Shown: positions 7,078 through 15,728, numbered from the stretch's first letter. The stretch is DNA of 28,346 bases from Bacteroidales bacterium UBA4345 (GCA_002396385.1 DGTD01000048.1:1-28346), one strand, 5' to 3'. Numbers and translations: made by a program. Notes: generated by a model from the sequence alone, not told the origin.

Positions 7078-10000
7078 ATGAACAAATTGAAGACGTTGAT
7101 TTTATTCGTGTTGCTGGCGCTTGTTATGGCGCCTCTACCGCTCTGTGCTGTCCGCTATCTTAATTTCGCGAATTACCGTACGATGAATGGCCTGGCAGGA
7201 AATTGCGTGAACGATATGGCTGTCGACTCTAGCGGCTTTCTCTGGGTAGCAACCGACTGTGGATTGAACCGTTTCGATGGCGCCGTGTTCCGTGACTTCT
7301 ATGCGGTAAATAACCGGACGGCTTCCAATAATTCTGTCCTGCATGTTACGGCGGTTAAAGGCGGAGATGTGGTTGTTTCGGGCTATAAAGGCTTTTTTAG
7401 AAAATACGATTGCAAGGCCGATTCTTTCGTCTCTGTTGTGACTCCGAATTTTACGCAAACCGTTACTTCCGTCTGCTATGATGGTTCGCACGATGTGTTC
7501 TATGCACATACTTCTGTCGGTACTTTTTGGAATAAGTCGTCGTCTTTTTTCAGTTTGTGTCCGTTCCTCAACAAGAAAGGGCAGATTAACCAGTGCATGC
7601 ACATCGACAATTTTGGTAATTACTGGCTGCTCGATGGAAACTCGCTCACGGTCTACGACAACTCGAACGGAAAAGAACTGTACCATATGTCCGTCCCTTC
7701 GGCAAAAAGGTCTCCTTCGCCGCAGTTTATCTCGCTGTCCAACAACAGGGTGATGGCTTGTGTGCAGACAAACCAAATCAATATATTTAAAGTGGAGTCT
7801 CCGACTTCCGTGTCATTGGAAAGTTCTGTAGTCGTGCCTTTCGATGGCCTCAGGTGTGTGCAAAGGGCGGCCGACGGCTCGTTTTGGTATGCTTCAGACG
7901 GTGACGGACTATGGGTAACCAGGGAAGAACCTTCTGCTTATTCCGCTTTTGAAAGGATTCATCCTTATGGCGCCGATGATTATGATTTCTGTAAACTTTA
8001 TGCCTTGTTGGCCGACAACGATGGGAATGTCTGGGTGGGTACGCAAAATTCTGGGCTGTGGAGGTATTCGTTGAGGAGTGGCGGGTCTTTCTCGTCTGCC
8101 GATTTGGGACTCCCCAATTGCCCGGCGAACGATTTCTGCCAACTGCCAAATGGAAATATTGTGGCGACTTGTGACGGATTGGGACTTTGCGAATTCTCAG
8201 AGACGGCGACATCTGTGAAATTGTATTCTGAAACAAATGGTTTAAAAAACAGGAATCTGACTTCCGTGTCGTCCGATTCTGATGGACGTTTGCTGATCGC
8301 CTCTTGGGGAGGGGGACTTTTCAGGGGTACTCCTACCCAAAAGGGCTATACGTTTACTACATTACCGGTTTCTGGCCTCGAGAACCCCTCTTCTAAATTT
8401 GCGGTCGCATATAGGTTTCCGAATGGCGATGTGTGGGCTATGACGGGGGGAGATGGCATGTATGTTTGCCAAAACGGACATTGGAAACGACAATCGCTTG
8501 CTCATAATGATTGTTTGGAGCTCTGGCCCAGACTAGCAATAGAGACTGGGAAAGGAGAAAGGTGGCTTTGTGCCCCAAACTCGTTGTGGAAGTATGTTGG
8601 AGGAAAATGGTCTTTATTCAACGAAAATTGGTTTATGGGCAGTGGCGCTTATGCTGTTAGCGATATTGCTTATGTCGACGGGTTCGGACTTGTGTGTGCG
8701 ACCGATAGTGGCTTGTTTGTTGTCGATGAAAAACAACACCTTTTCTCGCGTTACGACAAATGTCCGTGTGGCCAGATCTCGTCAATGGTGGTTGATAAGA
8801 AGGACCGTTTGTTGGCTACTGTGGCCAATAGTATATGGCGGTTCGATTTGAAAAATGGTTCGGCAGAACGATATCCGCGTAACTTCGATATTAACGGACG
8901 AGATTTCTTCGTCAGGCGTTCCGCCTTTTGTAGCCGCAGTGGAAACGTGTATTTCGGAACGACTAACGGCTTTGTCTGTGTTGCTGAAAAGGATTTCTTA
9001 AAGGAACAGAATTCTCCTCTGCTGTTGTTTTCCCGCATTTTTGCCGATGGCCAAAAGATTTATGTGCCCGAAGACCATTATATCCGGTTGGCGTACGGAC
9101 ATAGTTCGTTGTCGGTCGATGTTGATATGGTTGACTTCTCTCTACTTCGTTCCCCTTTGGTTTACAGACTGAACAAGAATGAAAATTGGGTGAGTATGGG
9201 CACCGGACAAACGGTTAATTTCAACTATCTGCCTACCGGAAGCTATACCCTTCAAGTTAAATGCCTTGATGCGGAAGACGGTGTGCTGGAGCTGTTTATC
9301 GAGGTGGAGGCTCCTTGGTGGCAGACCTGGTGGTTCCGGCTCTTTTGTATAGTCCTGGTACTGCTGATTGTTGGCTGGAAACTCTACAGTATGGGCCGTG
9401 ACAGAAAGATCCTGCAACAAAAGGTCCAAGAACGCACTAAGGAATTGAACGATGCCCTTTCTGCGAAAAACAGGATTATGCAGGTGGTAGCACACGACCT
9501 TAAAAACCCAATGTTCGCTATTTATGGGGCGCTTGAACAACTGCGCATGAAATCGTCCTCGATGTCTGTTGACGAGCACAATAGTGCCCTCGACAAGGTG
9601 ATAGATAGTACGCGAACTGTACAAGACGAACTGGGTAAACTACTCAATTGGGCGACTGCCAGGCAAGACGAACTGGTCTGTCATCTCTCTAATGTTGTTT
9701 TGACCGATTTGGTAAATGCCGAGGTCAATCTGCTCCTTTTGCAGGCTCGGGAAAAAAATGTAGAGATTGCTTGCTCCCTTAACGTGTCTCGTTATGTTTA
9801 TGCCGATGCACGTATGCTCGCAACCGCATTGCGCAATGTGTTAGGCAACAGTTTGAAATTCACGCCTAATGGAAAAAAAATTTTTGTGAATGCTTGGCAA
9901 GAATCGGCTTTTGCCGTTGTGGAGATAAAGGACGAGGGGGTTGGTATGTCGCCTGAACAGTTGGAAAGGCTGATGACTCTTGATGTGAATAATTCGACTA

Positions 10001-10986
10001 GGGGTACAGCTGGTGAAAGCGGTACGGGTTTGGGTGTCGGACTTGCAAAACAATATATGACGGCTATTGGTGGCGCCTTCGATATGGATAGTGGGCTTGG
10101 TGTGGGCACTACAACTTGGTTAAGGGTGCCTTTGACGAAACTTGAAGTGACTACTGTGGTAGAAGTGGAAAAGAAACCTCAGGTGGAAGTGAACGTTGAT
10201 GCCGATTTACTGAGGGGAAATGCGGTCTTGGTCGTGGACGATGATCCGTTGATAGCCCATAATATTAAATCGATGCTTGAAGAATATGTCGATGTGACGC
10301 TTGCCGGTAATGGTGCTGAAGCTTTAGATGCTGTGGCAGGCCGTGCGTTCGATATTGTTGTTACCGATGTTGACATGCCTATAATGAACGGATTCGAACT
10401 GGGACGGATTCTGCAGTCGGAACCAGACTATAACCATATACCGCTTCTGTTCTTGTCGGCTAGGTCTGCGGAAAACGACAGGTTGACTGGTTTGCAGACT
10501 GGCGCGGTTGACTATATCACGAAACCTTTCAGCAGGGGTGAACTGCTGATTAAACTGAATAATATCTTGCTGTTGCGCCAACGGCAGCAACAGCGTCTCT
10601 TGGCGGAAATAGGTAAAATACCTGCCGATGGTGCAGATTCGCAGAAGGAGAATGATTCTCCAGAAAAAATGAATCCTTATCTGTTGAAAGTGATAGAGGT
10701 GATAGGTGAGCATTTCTCTGAACCGGACTATAGTGTTGAGTCGTTGGCATCGGATATGTGTACCTCGCACGTTACCCTTTACCGCAAGGTGAAATCTTTA
10801 TCGGGAAAAACTCCGCTCGACTTGTTGACGGAATTCCGCCTTAATCGTGCACACCAGATGTTGTCAGAAGGGAAAACCGATTTGCAGGATGTCGCTTTCA
10901 AAACTGGTTTCCCTGACTATACCTATTTCTCTCGTAAGTTTAAAGCCCGTTTTGGCTACCCACCGAAGGACGTTTCGGCACTTTGA
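7078..10986 (+). CDS. Hybrid two-component system sensor/regulator (HTCS)
   Basis: This 1302-residue one-piece sensor, kinase and regulator belongs to the class that senses glycan fragments in the periplasm and activates polysaccharide-use genes in Bacteroidota. In order it has a signal peptide (1-24), a long Reg_prop beta-propeller sensor (about 30-670, with repeated GxxWVATxxGL-type motifs), a Y_Y_Y domain (about 680-740), and one membrane helix (about 752-775). A HisKA domain with His806 (VVAHDLKNP) and a HATPase domain (NSLKFTPNG, DEGVGMS, GTGLGVGLA) follow. A receiver domain with phospho-acceptor Asp1097 (VVTDVDMP) and an AraC-type DNA-binding domain (about 1199-1302) complete it. All key residues are present. 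The next gene encodes a GH9 enzyme, a likely target; no SusC/SusD pair is in view. Confidence 0.96.
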   Translation: MNKLKTLILFVLLALVMAPLPLCAVRYLNFANYRTMNGLAGNCVNDMAVDSSGFLWVATDCGLNRFDGAVFRDFYAVNNRTASNNSVLHVTAVKGGDVVVSGYKGFFRKYDCKADSFVSVVTPNFTQTVTSVCYDGSHDVFYAHTSVGTFWNKSSSFFSLCPFLNKKGQINQCMHIDNFGNYWLLDGNSLTVYDNSNGKELYHMSVPSAKRSPSPQFISLSNNRVMACVQTNQINIFKVESPTSVSLESSVVVPFDGLRCVQRAADGSFWYASDGDGLWVTREEPSAYSAFERIHPYGADDYDFCKLYALLADNDGNVWVGTQNSGLWRYSLRSGGSFSSADLGLPNCPANDFCQLPNGNIVATCDGLGLCEFSETATSVKLYSETNGLKNRNLTSVSSDSDGRLLIASWGGGLFRGTPTQKGYTFTTLPVSGLENPSSKFAVAYRFPNGDVWAMTGGDGMYVCQNGHWKRQSLAHNDCLELWPRLAIETGKGERWLCAPNSLWKYVGGKWSLFNENWFMGSGAYAVSDIAYVDGFGLVCATDSGLFVVDEKQHLFSRYDKCPCGQISSMVVDKKDRLLATVANSIWRFDLKNGSAERYPRNFDINGRDFFVRRSAFCSRSGNVYFGTTNGFVCVAEKDFLKEQNSPLLLFSRIFADGQKIYVPEDHYIRLAYGHSSLSVDVDMVDFSLLRSPLVYRLNKNENWVSMGTGQTVNFNYLPTGSYTLQVKCLDAEDGVLELFIEVEAPWWQTWWFRLFCIVLVLLIVGWKLYSMGRDRKILQQKVQERTKELNDALSAKNRIMQVVAHDLKNPMFAIYGALEQLRMKSSSMSVDEHNSALDKVIDSTRTVQDELGKLLNWATARQDELVCHLSNVVLTDLVNAEVNLLLLQAREKNVEIACSLNVSRYVYADARMLATALRNVLGNSLKFTPNGKKIFVNAWQESAFAVVEIKDEGVGMSPEQLERLMTLDVNNSTRGTAGESGTGLGVGLAKQYMTAIGGAFDMDSGLGVGTTTWLRVPLTKLEVTTVVEVEKKPQVEVNVDADLLRGNAVLVVDDDPLIAHNIKSMLEEYVDVTLAGNGAEALDAVAGRAFDIVVTDVDMPIMNGFELGRILQSEPDYNHIPLLFLSARSAENDRLTGLQTGAVDYITKPFSRGELLIKLNNILLLRQRQQQRLLAEIGKIPADGADSQKENDSPEKMNPYLLKVIEVIGEHFSEPDYSVESLASDMCTSHVTLYRKVKSLSGKTPLDLLTEFRLNRAHQMLSEGKTDLQDVAFKTGFPDYTYFSRKFKARFGYPPKDVSAL

Positions 10987-11043
10987 AAAATTTACGACAC
11001 CTCTTTGAAAAAAATACAGCATAAGATAACTGTCTGTTCCCTA

Positions 11044-11051
11044 TAACTTTG
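11044..11051 (+). promoter_or_regulatory. -7 element (TAACTTTG) upstream of the GH9 gene
   Basis: It matches TAnnTTTG exactly. No TTG occurs at 19-21 bases upstream, which would fit a promoter that needs an activator such as the adjacent HTCS. Confidence 0.5.
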
Positions 11052-11149
11052 CGACAGAATCAAGCCGTTACGGATGGTCTTGTCGCAGGATGTTTTCCCC
11101 TTTACCTTTCTTTCGGCTCTTGACCTGATAAGTTAAGATTGACTGCTTC

Positions 11150-11254
11150 ATGTATAAACGAATCATTGTTTCTACAGCTACTATAGCTGCTTCGCTTTAC
11201 ACAATAGAAATCGCCCGGGTACAGGGCGATTTCGCTTTTACTAGTGCTTGTTAG
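11150..11254 (+). CDS. Candidate leader peptide, 34 codons
   Basis: An ATG-initiated ORF begins MYKRIIVSTATIAASLY and ends FTSAC. It covers both hairpins of the GH9 leader: CAGCTA/TAGCTG at 11175-11189 and the 10-bp stem at 11207-11233. The N-terminus is basic then mildly hydrophobic. It may be a chance ORF. No run of a single regulatory codon, as in classical attenuation peptides, is present. Confidence 0.25.
   Translation: MYKRIIVSTATIAASLYTIEIARVQGDFAFTSAC
11207..11239 (+). terminator. Hairpin with short T-run in the GH9 leader
   Basis: GAAATCGCCC (11207-11216) pairs perfectly with GGGCGATTTC (11224-11233) around a 7-base loop, followed by GCTTTT. It could end HTCS transcription or act as an attenuator for GH9. 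The T-run is short, so the strength is uncertain. Confidence 0.55.
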
Positions 11255-11430
11255 TAAAGCATATGGTGAATGGAGGGGGACGAAGTGTAGAAATCAATGC
11301 TCGGGAGCGGTGAATTTCCAGTTGGTGGTCTGGTGCTGTTTTTCTGCAGAAATGGCTGCTCTTGGTTTTAGCCTGTATTGGTCGGGTTACGTGTTCCAAC
11401 CAGACTGTTTATTGAATCGCTTTTTGATAG

Positions 11431-13152
11431 ATGTTTATGATAGGTCTAAAAAGAATATTCCTTTTTTTGATGGCAGTGTCGCCTCTGGTCCTTAGTTCAC
11501 AAGAAATACGGATGAACCAGTTGGGCTTTGGCGTCAATGCGAAGAAACACCTACAAGTGGAGGGCGGGAATTCTAACTCTTTCTCGATTGTTGATGCGAG
11601 AACGGGTAAAGTCGCTTATGAAGGCAGACTTGGGAAAAAGAAGTATTGGGACCTTTCTGGCTCGGAAATACAAACTGCCGAATTCGGAGACTTGAAAAAG
11701 GAAGGAGTCTATAAGGTAAAGGTTGGTAACAAAAGTTCCCATCCGTTTGCCATAGCCCGAAAGGGGGTATACGATGAACTGAACAAGTGGGTACTTAAAG
11801 GCTTTTATTTGTGGAGGGCTTCTACTCCTATCGAGGCTGAATATGCTACTTTCAACGGAATTAGCTATGCCCGTGCTATGGGACACCCCGATACGGCCGT
11901 TTACTGGAATGTCCCATCGAAAAATGGGGGAGTAGGTAATTATACAGAACGGAAGGTTTCTTCCCCTAAGGGCTGGTACGATGCGGGTGACTATAACAAA
12001 TACACGGTCAATGCAGGATTCTCTTGCGAGTTCCTGGGTATGCTATATGAAATGTATCCTGATTATTACCAGCATTTGGAACTTGATATTCCTGAAACTG
12101 GGAATGGTGTGCCAGACTTGCTGGATGAACTGAAGTGGGAGATGGACTGGTTGTTGACTATGCAGGACGATGACGGCGGTGTTTTTTTTAAACTGACTAC
12201 AAAGAGTTTCTCGCGATTCGTGATGCCTGAGTCCGATCTGAACGATCGCTATATGATTGGCAAGTCAACTACCTCCGCTCTCAATTTCGCTGCGGCTTTG
12301 GCTATGGCGGCACGCCTGTATGCCCCTTACGAGACCCAGTTTCCTGGGTTTTCTGAAAAGGCTCTTTCTGCGGCAAAAAAAGCCTTTGCTTGGGCTTGTA
12401 GGAACCCGCGTGTGCCGTTCTCTAATCCACGCGATGTTACTACGGGCAACTATTCCGATACTTCGTATGTCGATGAGTTCCAAATGGCAGCGACTGAATT
12501 GCTGATTACAACAAGGGATGCGGCTTATGCCCGATACGTCGACCTCGACGCTCTGTTCAATACGCCTACCTGGCCCTATGTGTCCACAATGCATCTGTTG
12601 CAACTGCAGCTACACAGCCGCGAGATGGAGAAATTTGTTGATATTAAAAAGGTCAAACGTCGCTTCTTGCAACTTGCCGACAGCCTTTGCGTTAACCATG
12701 CGGAAAGTGTGGGACGCATTCCTGTCATGAATTTCAGGTGGGGAAGTAACTGTGAGGTGGCTAGCGATGGTGCTGTTGCGGGCATTGCCTACCATCTGAC
12801 GGGTGACACTAAATACCTTGATGTGGCAGTCGATTGTTTCGACTACCTGTTGGGACGTAATGTTACGGGCTATTGCTTCGTTTCTGGCTTCGGCTCTGTG
12901 TTCCCGATGCATTTACACGACCGACGGAGTGAAGCCGATGGCATAGAGGGGTCTTTGCCGGGCTATTTGTGCGGCGGACCCAATGCGGAAGCGCGTATCG
13001 ATTGCGGAGCGGACAATTATGCGAAGTTCCCCGCAAAATCGTACCTCGATGCGAAATGCAGCTTCTCTACTAACGAGATTGCTATTAATTGGAATGCACC
13101 AATGGCGTTGCTTACCGGTATTGTGATAAACGAAACTGAAAAACACAAATGA
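11431..13152 (+). CDS. Glycoside hydrolase family 9 (endoglucanase-type)
   Basis: GH9 enzymes are inverting glycosidases, mostly beta-1,4-glucanases. The 573-residue product has a signal peptide (about 1-23, LVLSSQ), an N-terminal immunoglobulin-like CelD_N domain (about 24-110) and an alpha/alpha barrel. GWYDAGDYNKY holds the nucleophile-water aspartates D184 and D187. MHLHDR near 500 corresponds to the substrate-binding His segment. STNEIAINWNAP near the C-terminus holds the proposed acid Glu549. It has no dockerin, carbohydrate-binding module or type IX sorting domain. The likely location is periplasm or cell surface. Other GH9 activities, such as on xyloglucan, mixed-linkage glucan or glucosamine-containing chains, cannot be excluded. 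The HTCS upstream probably controls it. The second ATG at 11437 is an alternative start. Confidence 0.93.
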   Translation: MFMIGLKRIFLFLMAVSPLVLSSQEIRMNQLGFGVNAKKHLQVEGGNSNSFSIVDARTGKVAYEGRLGKKKYWDLSGSEIQTAEFGDLKKEGVYKVKVGNKSSHPFAIARKGVYDELNKWVLKGFYLWRASTPIEAEYATFNGISYARAMGHPDTAVYWNVPSKNGGVGNYTERKVSSPKGWYDAGDYNKYTVNAGFSCEFLGMLYEMYPDYYQHLELDIPETGNGVPDLLDELKWEMDWLLTMQDDDGGVFFKLTTKSFSRFVMPESDLNDRYMIGKSTTSALNFAAALAMAARLYAPYETQFPGFSEKALSAAKKAFAWACRNPRVPFSNPRDVTTGNYSDTSYVDEFQMAATELLITTRDAAYARYVDLDALFNTPTWPYVSTMHLLQLQLHSREMEKFVDIKKVKRRFLQLADSLCVNHAESVGRIPVMNFRWGSNCEVASDGAVAGIAYHLTGDTKYLDVAVDCFDYLLGRNVTGYCFVSGFGSVFPMHLHDRRSEADGIEGSLPGYLCGGPNAEARIDCGADNYAKFPAKSYLDAKCSFSTNEIAINWNAPMALLTGIVINETEKHK

Positions 13153-13258
13153 AAGTAATAATGATAAGTAGGGTACAAATTGGTACTATTTATGAAACTA
13201 CACTTAGTATAGAAAACTACATCAAGTAACCTGTTTCCTTCTTGAATCTATCTTAACA

Positions 13259-13305
13259 AAGCAGGGCACTCCGTGACGGGGTGCCCTGCTTCTTTCTTTT
13301 TCCGT
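13259..13305. terminator. Bidirectional terminator between GH9 and metA
   Basis: AAGCAGGGCACTCC (13259-13272) pairs with GGGGTGCCCTGCTT (13278-13291, one G-T) around a 5-base loop. A T-rich tract (CTTTCTTTTT) follows on the plus strand and TTTGTT on the minus strand, so it can serve both convergent genes. Confidence 0.85.
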
Positions 13306-13309
13306 CGTG

Positions 13310-14227
13310 TTAGTGGACTTGTTCTATGTCGTACGGAGTCAGTTGGTATACAAAATAGTTGATCCAGTTGTTGTAGAATAGGTTGGCGTGGCTGCGCCAG
13401 CGAACAACAGGGCCTTTCGACGGGTCGTCGTCTTTGTAGTAATGTTCGGGCATTAGTATGTGCAGGCCTTTACTGAGGTCGCGCTTGTACTCGTTGTCGA
13501 GGGTGTTGGGCGCGTATTCCGGGTGCCCGGTCAGGTAGAACTCTCGTCCGCCACGGGCCGACATCATATAGACTCCCGCCTCTTTTGACTCGCTCAGAAT
13601 GGTTAGATCTGGAATCTTTAGAATATCGTCTTTGTTCAACCCGATATGGCGGCTGTGCGGCACGTAAAAAGTGTCGTCAAACCCTCGGAATATAGGGTGC
13701 CTAGGGTCGTTTACCTTGTGCTCGAAAATACCGAAACATTTCTCGTCGAGCCTCTGTTTCTGTATCCCGTAATGGTAGTAGAGACCGGCAAAAGCCCCCC
13801 AGCACACGTATAGTGTCGAGAATACGTTGGTGCGTGCCCAGTCGAAAATAGTCTTTAGCTCTTCCCAGTAGGTGACCTCTTCGTATTCGTAGTTCTCAAG
13901 CGGTGCCCCTGTGATAATCATGCCGTCGTATTTGTGCTTTTTCAAGACGCTGAACTTTTTGTAAAAGGCCATCATGTGCTCTACTGGAGTGTGGGTAGAC
14001 TGGTGGCTTTCTAGTTGCATCAAATCTATCTCGATTTGGAGAGGTGTGTTCGAAAGCAGTCTGACAAGGTCGGTCTCGGTTGTGATTTTGATTGGCATCA
14101 GGTTAAGAATGACAATCTTCAACGGACGTATTTCTTGTGTGGAAGCTTCTTCGGTCGTTTTTACGAATATGTTCTCGTCTTGCAGTAATTTGACTGCTGG
14201 CAGATCTTTTGGAATGTTTAATGGCAT
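13310..14227 (-). CDS. metA: Homoserine O-acyltransferase MetA, predicted acetyl-CoA type
   Basis: MetA acylates L-homoserine as the first committed step of methionine synthesis. The ATG at 14227 is chosen because AAAGGAGG lies five bases upstream; a longer frame to 14260 has no such support. The product is 305 residues, near E. coli MetA (309). Catalytic residues are in place: Cys142 (YVCWGAFAGL), His235 and Glu237 (TGHPE). Position 111 is Glu (TGAPLE), whereas succinyl-CoA enzymes have Gly there. By the known Gly/Glu111 rule this enzyme should use acetyl-CoA and make O-acetylhomoserine. It is convergent with the GH9 gene and divergent from pncC. Confidence 0.95.
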   Translation of the reverse strand: MPLNIPKDLPAVKLLQDENIFVKTTEEASTQEIRPLKIVILNLMPIKITTETDLVRLLSNTPLQIEIDLMQLESHQSTHTPVEHMMAFYKKFSVLKKHKYDGMIITGAPLENYEYEEVTYWEELKTIFDWARTNVFSTLYVCWGAFAGLYYHYGIQKQRLDEKCFGIFEHKVNDPRHPIFRGFDDTFYVPHSRHIGLNKDDILKIPDLTILSESKEAGVYMMSARGGREFYLTGHPEYAPNTLDNEYKRDLSKGLHILMPEHYYKDDDPSKGPVVRWRSHANLFYNNWINYFVYQLTPYDIEQVH

Positions 14228-14296
14228 CGTTACCTCCTTTTTTTGAAAAGTAAGGGCCAAAGTGTGGTCTCTCCCCCCTCACATATATTTGGACTG

Positions 14297-14304
14297 CAAA
14301 GATA
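14297..14304 (-). promoter_or_regulatory. -7 element (TATCTTTG) of metA
   Basis: On the minus strand the sequence is TATCTTTG, an exact TAnnTTTG box 70 bases before the metA ATG. No clear -33 element is present. Confidence 0.5.
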
Positions 14305-14325
14305 ACTATTATTTTCTTAAATGCG

Positions 14326-14333
14326 TATTTTTG
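14326..14333 (+). promoter_or_regulatory. -7 element (TATTTTTG) of pncC
   Basis: It matches TAnnTTTG and ends 15 bases before the ATG at 14349. The -33 element is not evident. Confidence 0.55.
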
Positions 14334-14348
14334 CAACATCACTAATAT

Positions 14349-14873
14349 ATGGTATTTATGCTTGTTGATTATCTGCAAACCGATTGTTGGGGGAAAACGG
14401 CCCCAGAAGCTGCAAAGGCTGTTTTCGATGTGATGCTGGAACGTGGTCTGTCTATGGCTACGGCTGAAAGCTGTACTGGTGGTAATATCGCACACAACAT
14501 AACGCTGTTGCCTGGAAGCTCCGATTTCTTCTTAGGAGGTGTGGTCAGTTATGCCAATTCTGTTAAAGTCAATGTTCTGGGTGTCGATGCTGAGGCAATA
14601 GAGAAATATGGGGCTGTCAGTCAGCCGGTGGTTGAACAAATGGCCGAGGGTGTGCTGCGCCTCACACATGCCGATGTGACTGTCGCAACGTCGGGCGTGG
14701 CCGGCCCCGGAGGGGGGACTCCCGATAAGCCGGTGGGTACGGTTTGGATGGCCGCTAGTAATGGAGAAAAGACGATTTCTCATTGTTTCCATTTTGGAAC
14801 GGACCGTGTGGAAAATATTGAAAAAGCCACTTCTATGGCGTTTTTTATGATAAAAGCCCTTGTTGATAACTAA
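14349..14873 (+). CDS. pncC: Nicotinamide-nucleotide amidohydrolase PncC (CinA C-terminal domain)
   Basis: The protein has 174 residues and consists only of the CinA C-terminal domain, the stand-alone form. That domain deamidates nicotinamide mononucleotide to nicotinate mononucleotide in NAD salvage. The signatures are TAESCTGG with the catalytic Ser, LGGVVSYAN, YGAVSQPVV and TSGVAGPGGGTPDKPVGTVW. The ATG at 14358 is an alternative start. The promoter of the following ribosomal gene overlaps its last codons. Confidence 0.92.
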   Translation: MVFMLVDYLQTDCWGKTAPEAAKAVFDVMLERGLSMATAESCTGGNIAHNITLLPGSSDFFLGGVVSYANSVKVNVLGVDAEAIEKYGAVSQPVVEQMAEGVLRLTHADVTVATSGVAGPGGGTPDKPVGTVWMAASNGEKTISHCFHFGTDRVENIEKATSMAFFMIKALVDN

Positions 14874-14889
14874 TTTTTGACTATCTTTG
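14860..14889 (+). promoter_or_regulatory. Promoter of rpmB-rpmG-DUF4295
   Basis: TTG (14860-14862), a 19-base spacer and TATCTTTG (14882-14889) form a full consensus. The -33 lies inside the pncC coding end. A leader of about 180 bases follows before rpmB. Confidence 0.75.
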
Positions 14890-14982
14890 CGGTCGATATC
14901 CACAGAAGGTATTCTCTCCTTTAAGTGGTTGTTATTAAAGTTAGTAGCAAAATCTGAATTGCAGTTTCTCCACAAAATGGTT

Positions 14983-15030
14983 GCTCTGATGGTTACGCTG
15001 CTCGGCTTGGAATAGCCCGAGAATCAGAGT
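14983..15030 (+). ncRNA. Possible structured mRNA leader of rpmB
   Basis: CTCTGAT (14984-14990) pairs with ATCAGAG (15023-15029), enclosing CTCGG (15001-15005) with CCGAG (15017-15021). This two-stem arrangement lies about 50 bases before rpmB. It could bind a ribosomal protein for autoregulation, but I do not recognise a known leader family. Confidence 0.35.
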
Positions 15031-15077
15031 TGTCCCGCAATTCTTATTGAGATAATAACATAAAAGGATAAAATAAA

Positions 15078-15311
15078 ATGTCAAGAATTTGTCAGCTTAC
15101 CGGAAAGAAAGCTCAGAACGGTAACAATGTTTCTCACTCGAAGAGAAGAACACACAGACTGTTCAATGTTAATCTTCAGAAAAAGAAGTTCTATTGGCCA
15201 GAGCAGGATTGTTTCATCACTTTGAAGGTTTCTGCAAAGGCTCTCCGTACTATTAATAAGAAGGGTATTAATGCTGCCCTTTTGGATGCTGCCAAGAAAG
15301 GCTTGGTATAA
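15078..15311 (+). CDS. rpmB: Large-subunit ribosomal protein bL28
   Basis: The 77-residue protein opens with [10 protein letters not shown] and contains [19 protein letters not shown] and [14 protein letters not shown], the L28 core. Only one Cys remains, so it is the zinc-free form. It is the first gene of a three-gene ribosomal operon; rpmG starts 20 bases after its stop. Confidence 0.97.
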   Translation: MSRICQLTGKKAQNGNNVSHSKRRTHRLFNVNLQKKKFYWPEQDCFITLKVSAKALRTINKKGINAALLDAAKKGLV

Positions 15312-15331
15312 TCTTTTAAAATTTTCGAAAA

Positions 15332-15520
15332 ATGGCTAAGAAAAATAAAGAAGCAAGAGTTCAAGTTATCCTTGAATGCACTGAGATGAAGGAAAGCGGT
15401 CTGCCTGGTACTTCTCGTTACATCACTACCAAGAACCGTAAGAATTCTCCTGAACGTCTTGAGTTGAAGAAGTACAACCCAATTCTTCGTAAGTATACTA
15501 TCCACAAGGAAATCAAGTAA
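15332..15520 (+). CDS. rpmG: Large-subunit ribosomal protein bL33
   Basis: The 62-residue protein is basic. [25 protein letters not shown] is split here by its two halves [10 protein letters not shown] and [10 protein letters not shown], both typical of L33. It lacks the CxxC pairs of zinc-binding L33. It is spaced 20 bases from each neighbour. Confidence 0.96.
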   Translation: MAKKNKEARVQVILECTEMKESGLPGTSRYITTKNRKNSPERLELKKYNPILRKYTIHKEIK

Positions 15521-15540
15521 TTTTAAATAAGTATTAAGTC

Positions 15541-15696
15541 ATGGCAAAGAAAGTAGTTGCTTCCCTCCAGAAGGGTGAAGGCCGTACCTATTCAAAGGTT
15601 ATCAAGATGGTTAAGTCTCCAAAGACTGGTGCTTACATTTTCGATGAAAAGATCATCCACAACGATGATGTTAAGGACTACCTCGCTAAGAAGTAA
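15541..15696 (+). CDS. DUF4295 family small basic protein
   Basis: The 51-residue protein begins MAKKVVASLQKGEGR, continues with SKVIKMVKSPKTGAY, and ends VKDYLAKK. This family is restricted to Bacteroidota and sits directly behind rpmB-rpmG. The operon, size and basicity argue for a ribosome-associated role. I recall, without being able to check, that a protein of this kind was found as an extra large-subunit protein in a Flavobacterium ribosome structure. Confidence 0.92.
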   Translation: MAKKVVASLQKGEGRTYSKVIKMVKSPKTGAYIFDEKIIHNDDVKDYLAKK

Positions 15697-15728
15697 TTCC
15701 TTATTCGATTCGTATTGAATGAAAATAT

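Larger units (their letters stand above)
10987..11430 (+). other. 444-base leader-like region before the GH9 gene
   Basis: No ordinary gene is visible. It contains a TAACTTTG box at 11044-11051, a 34-codon ORF at 11150-11254, and inverted repeats at 11175-11189 and 11207-11233. About 175 featureless bases follow up to the GH9 start. An 83-codon frame from 11244 overlaps the GH9 start and looks like chance. If the TAACTTTG box is used, the GH9 mRNA has a 5' leader of about 370 bases. Confidence 0.5.

Noticed and set aside
11244..11495. 83-codon ORF before GH9
   Set aside because: It overlaps the GH9 signal peptide in another frame and has an unnatural Cys/Trp-rich composition.
14980..15045. 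Partial likeness to a cobalamin riboswitch (GAATCAGAG followed by TCCCGC)
   Set aside because: The B12 box and the rest of the conserved core are missing, and the downstream genes are ribosomal proteins.
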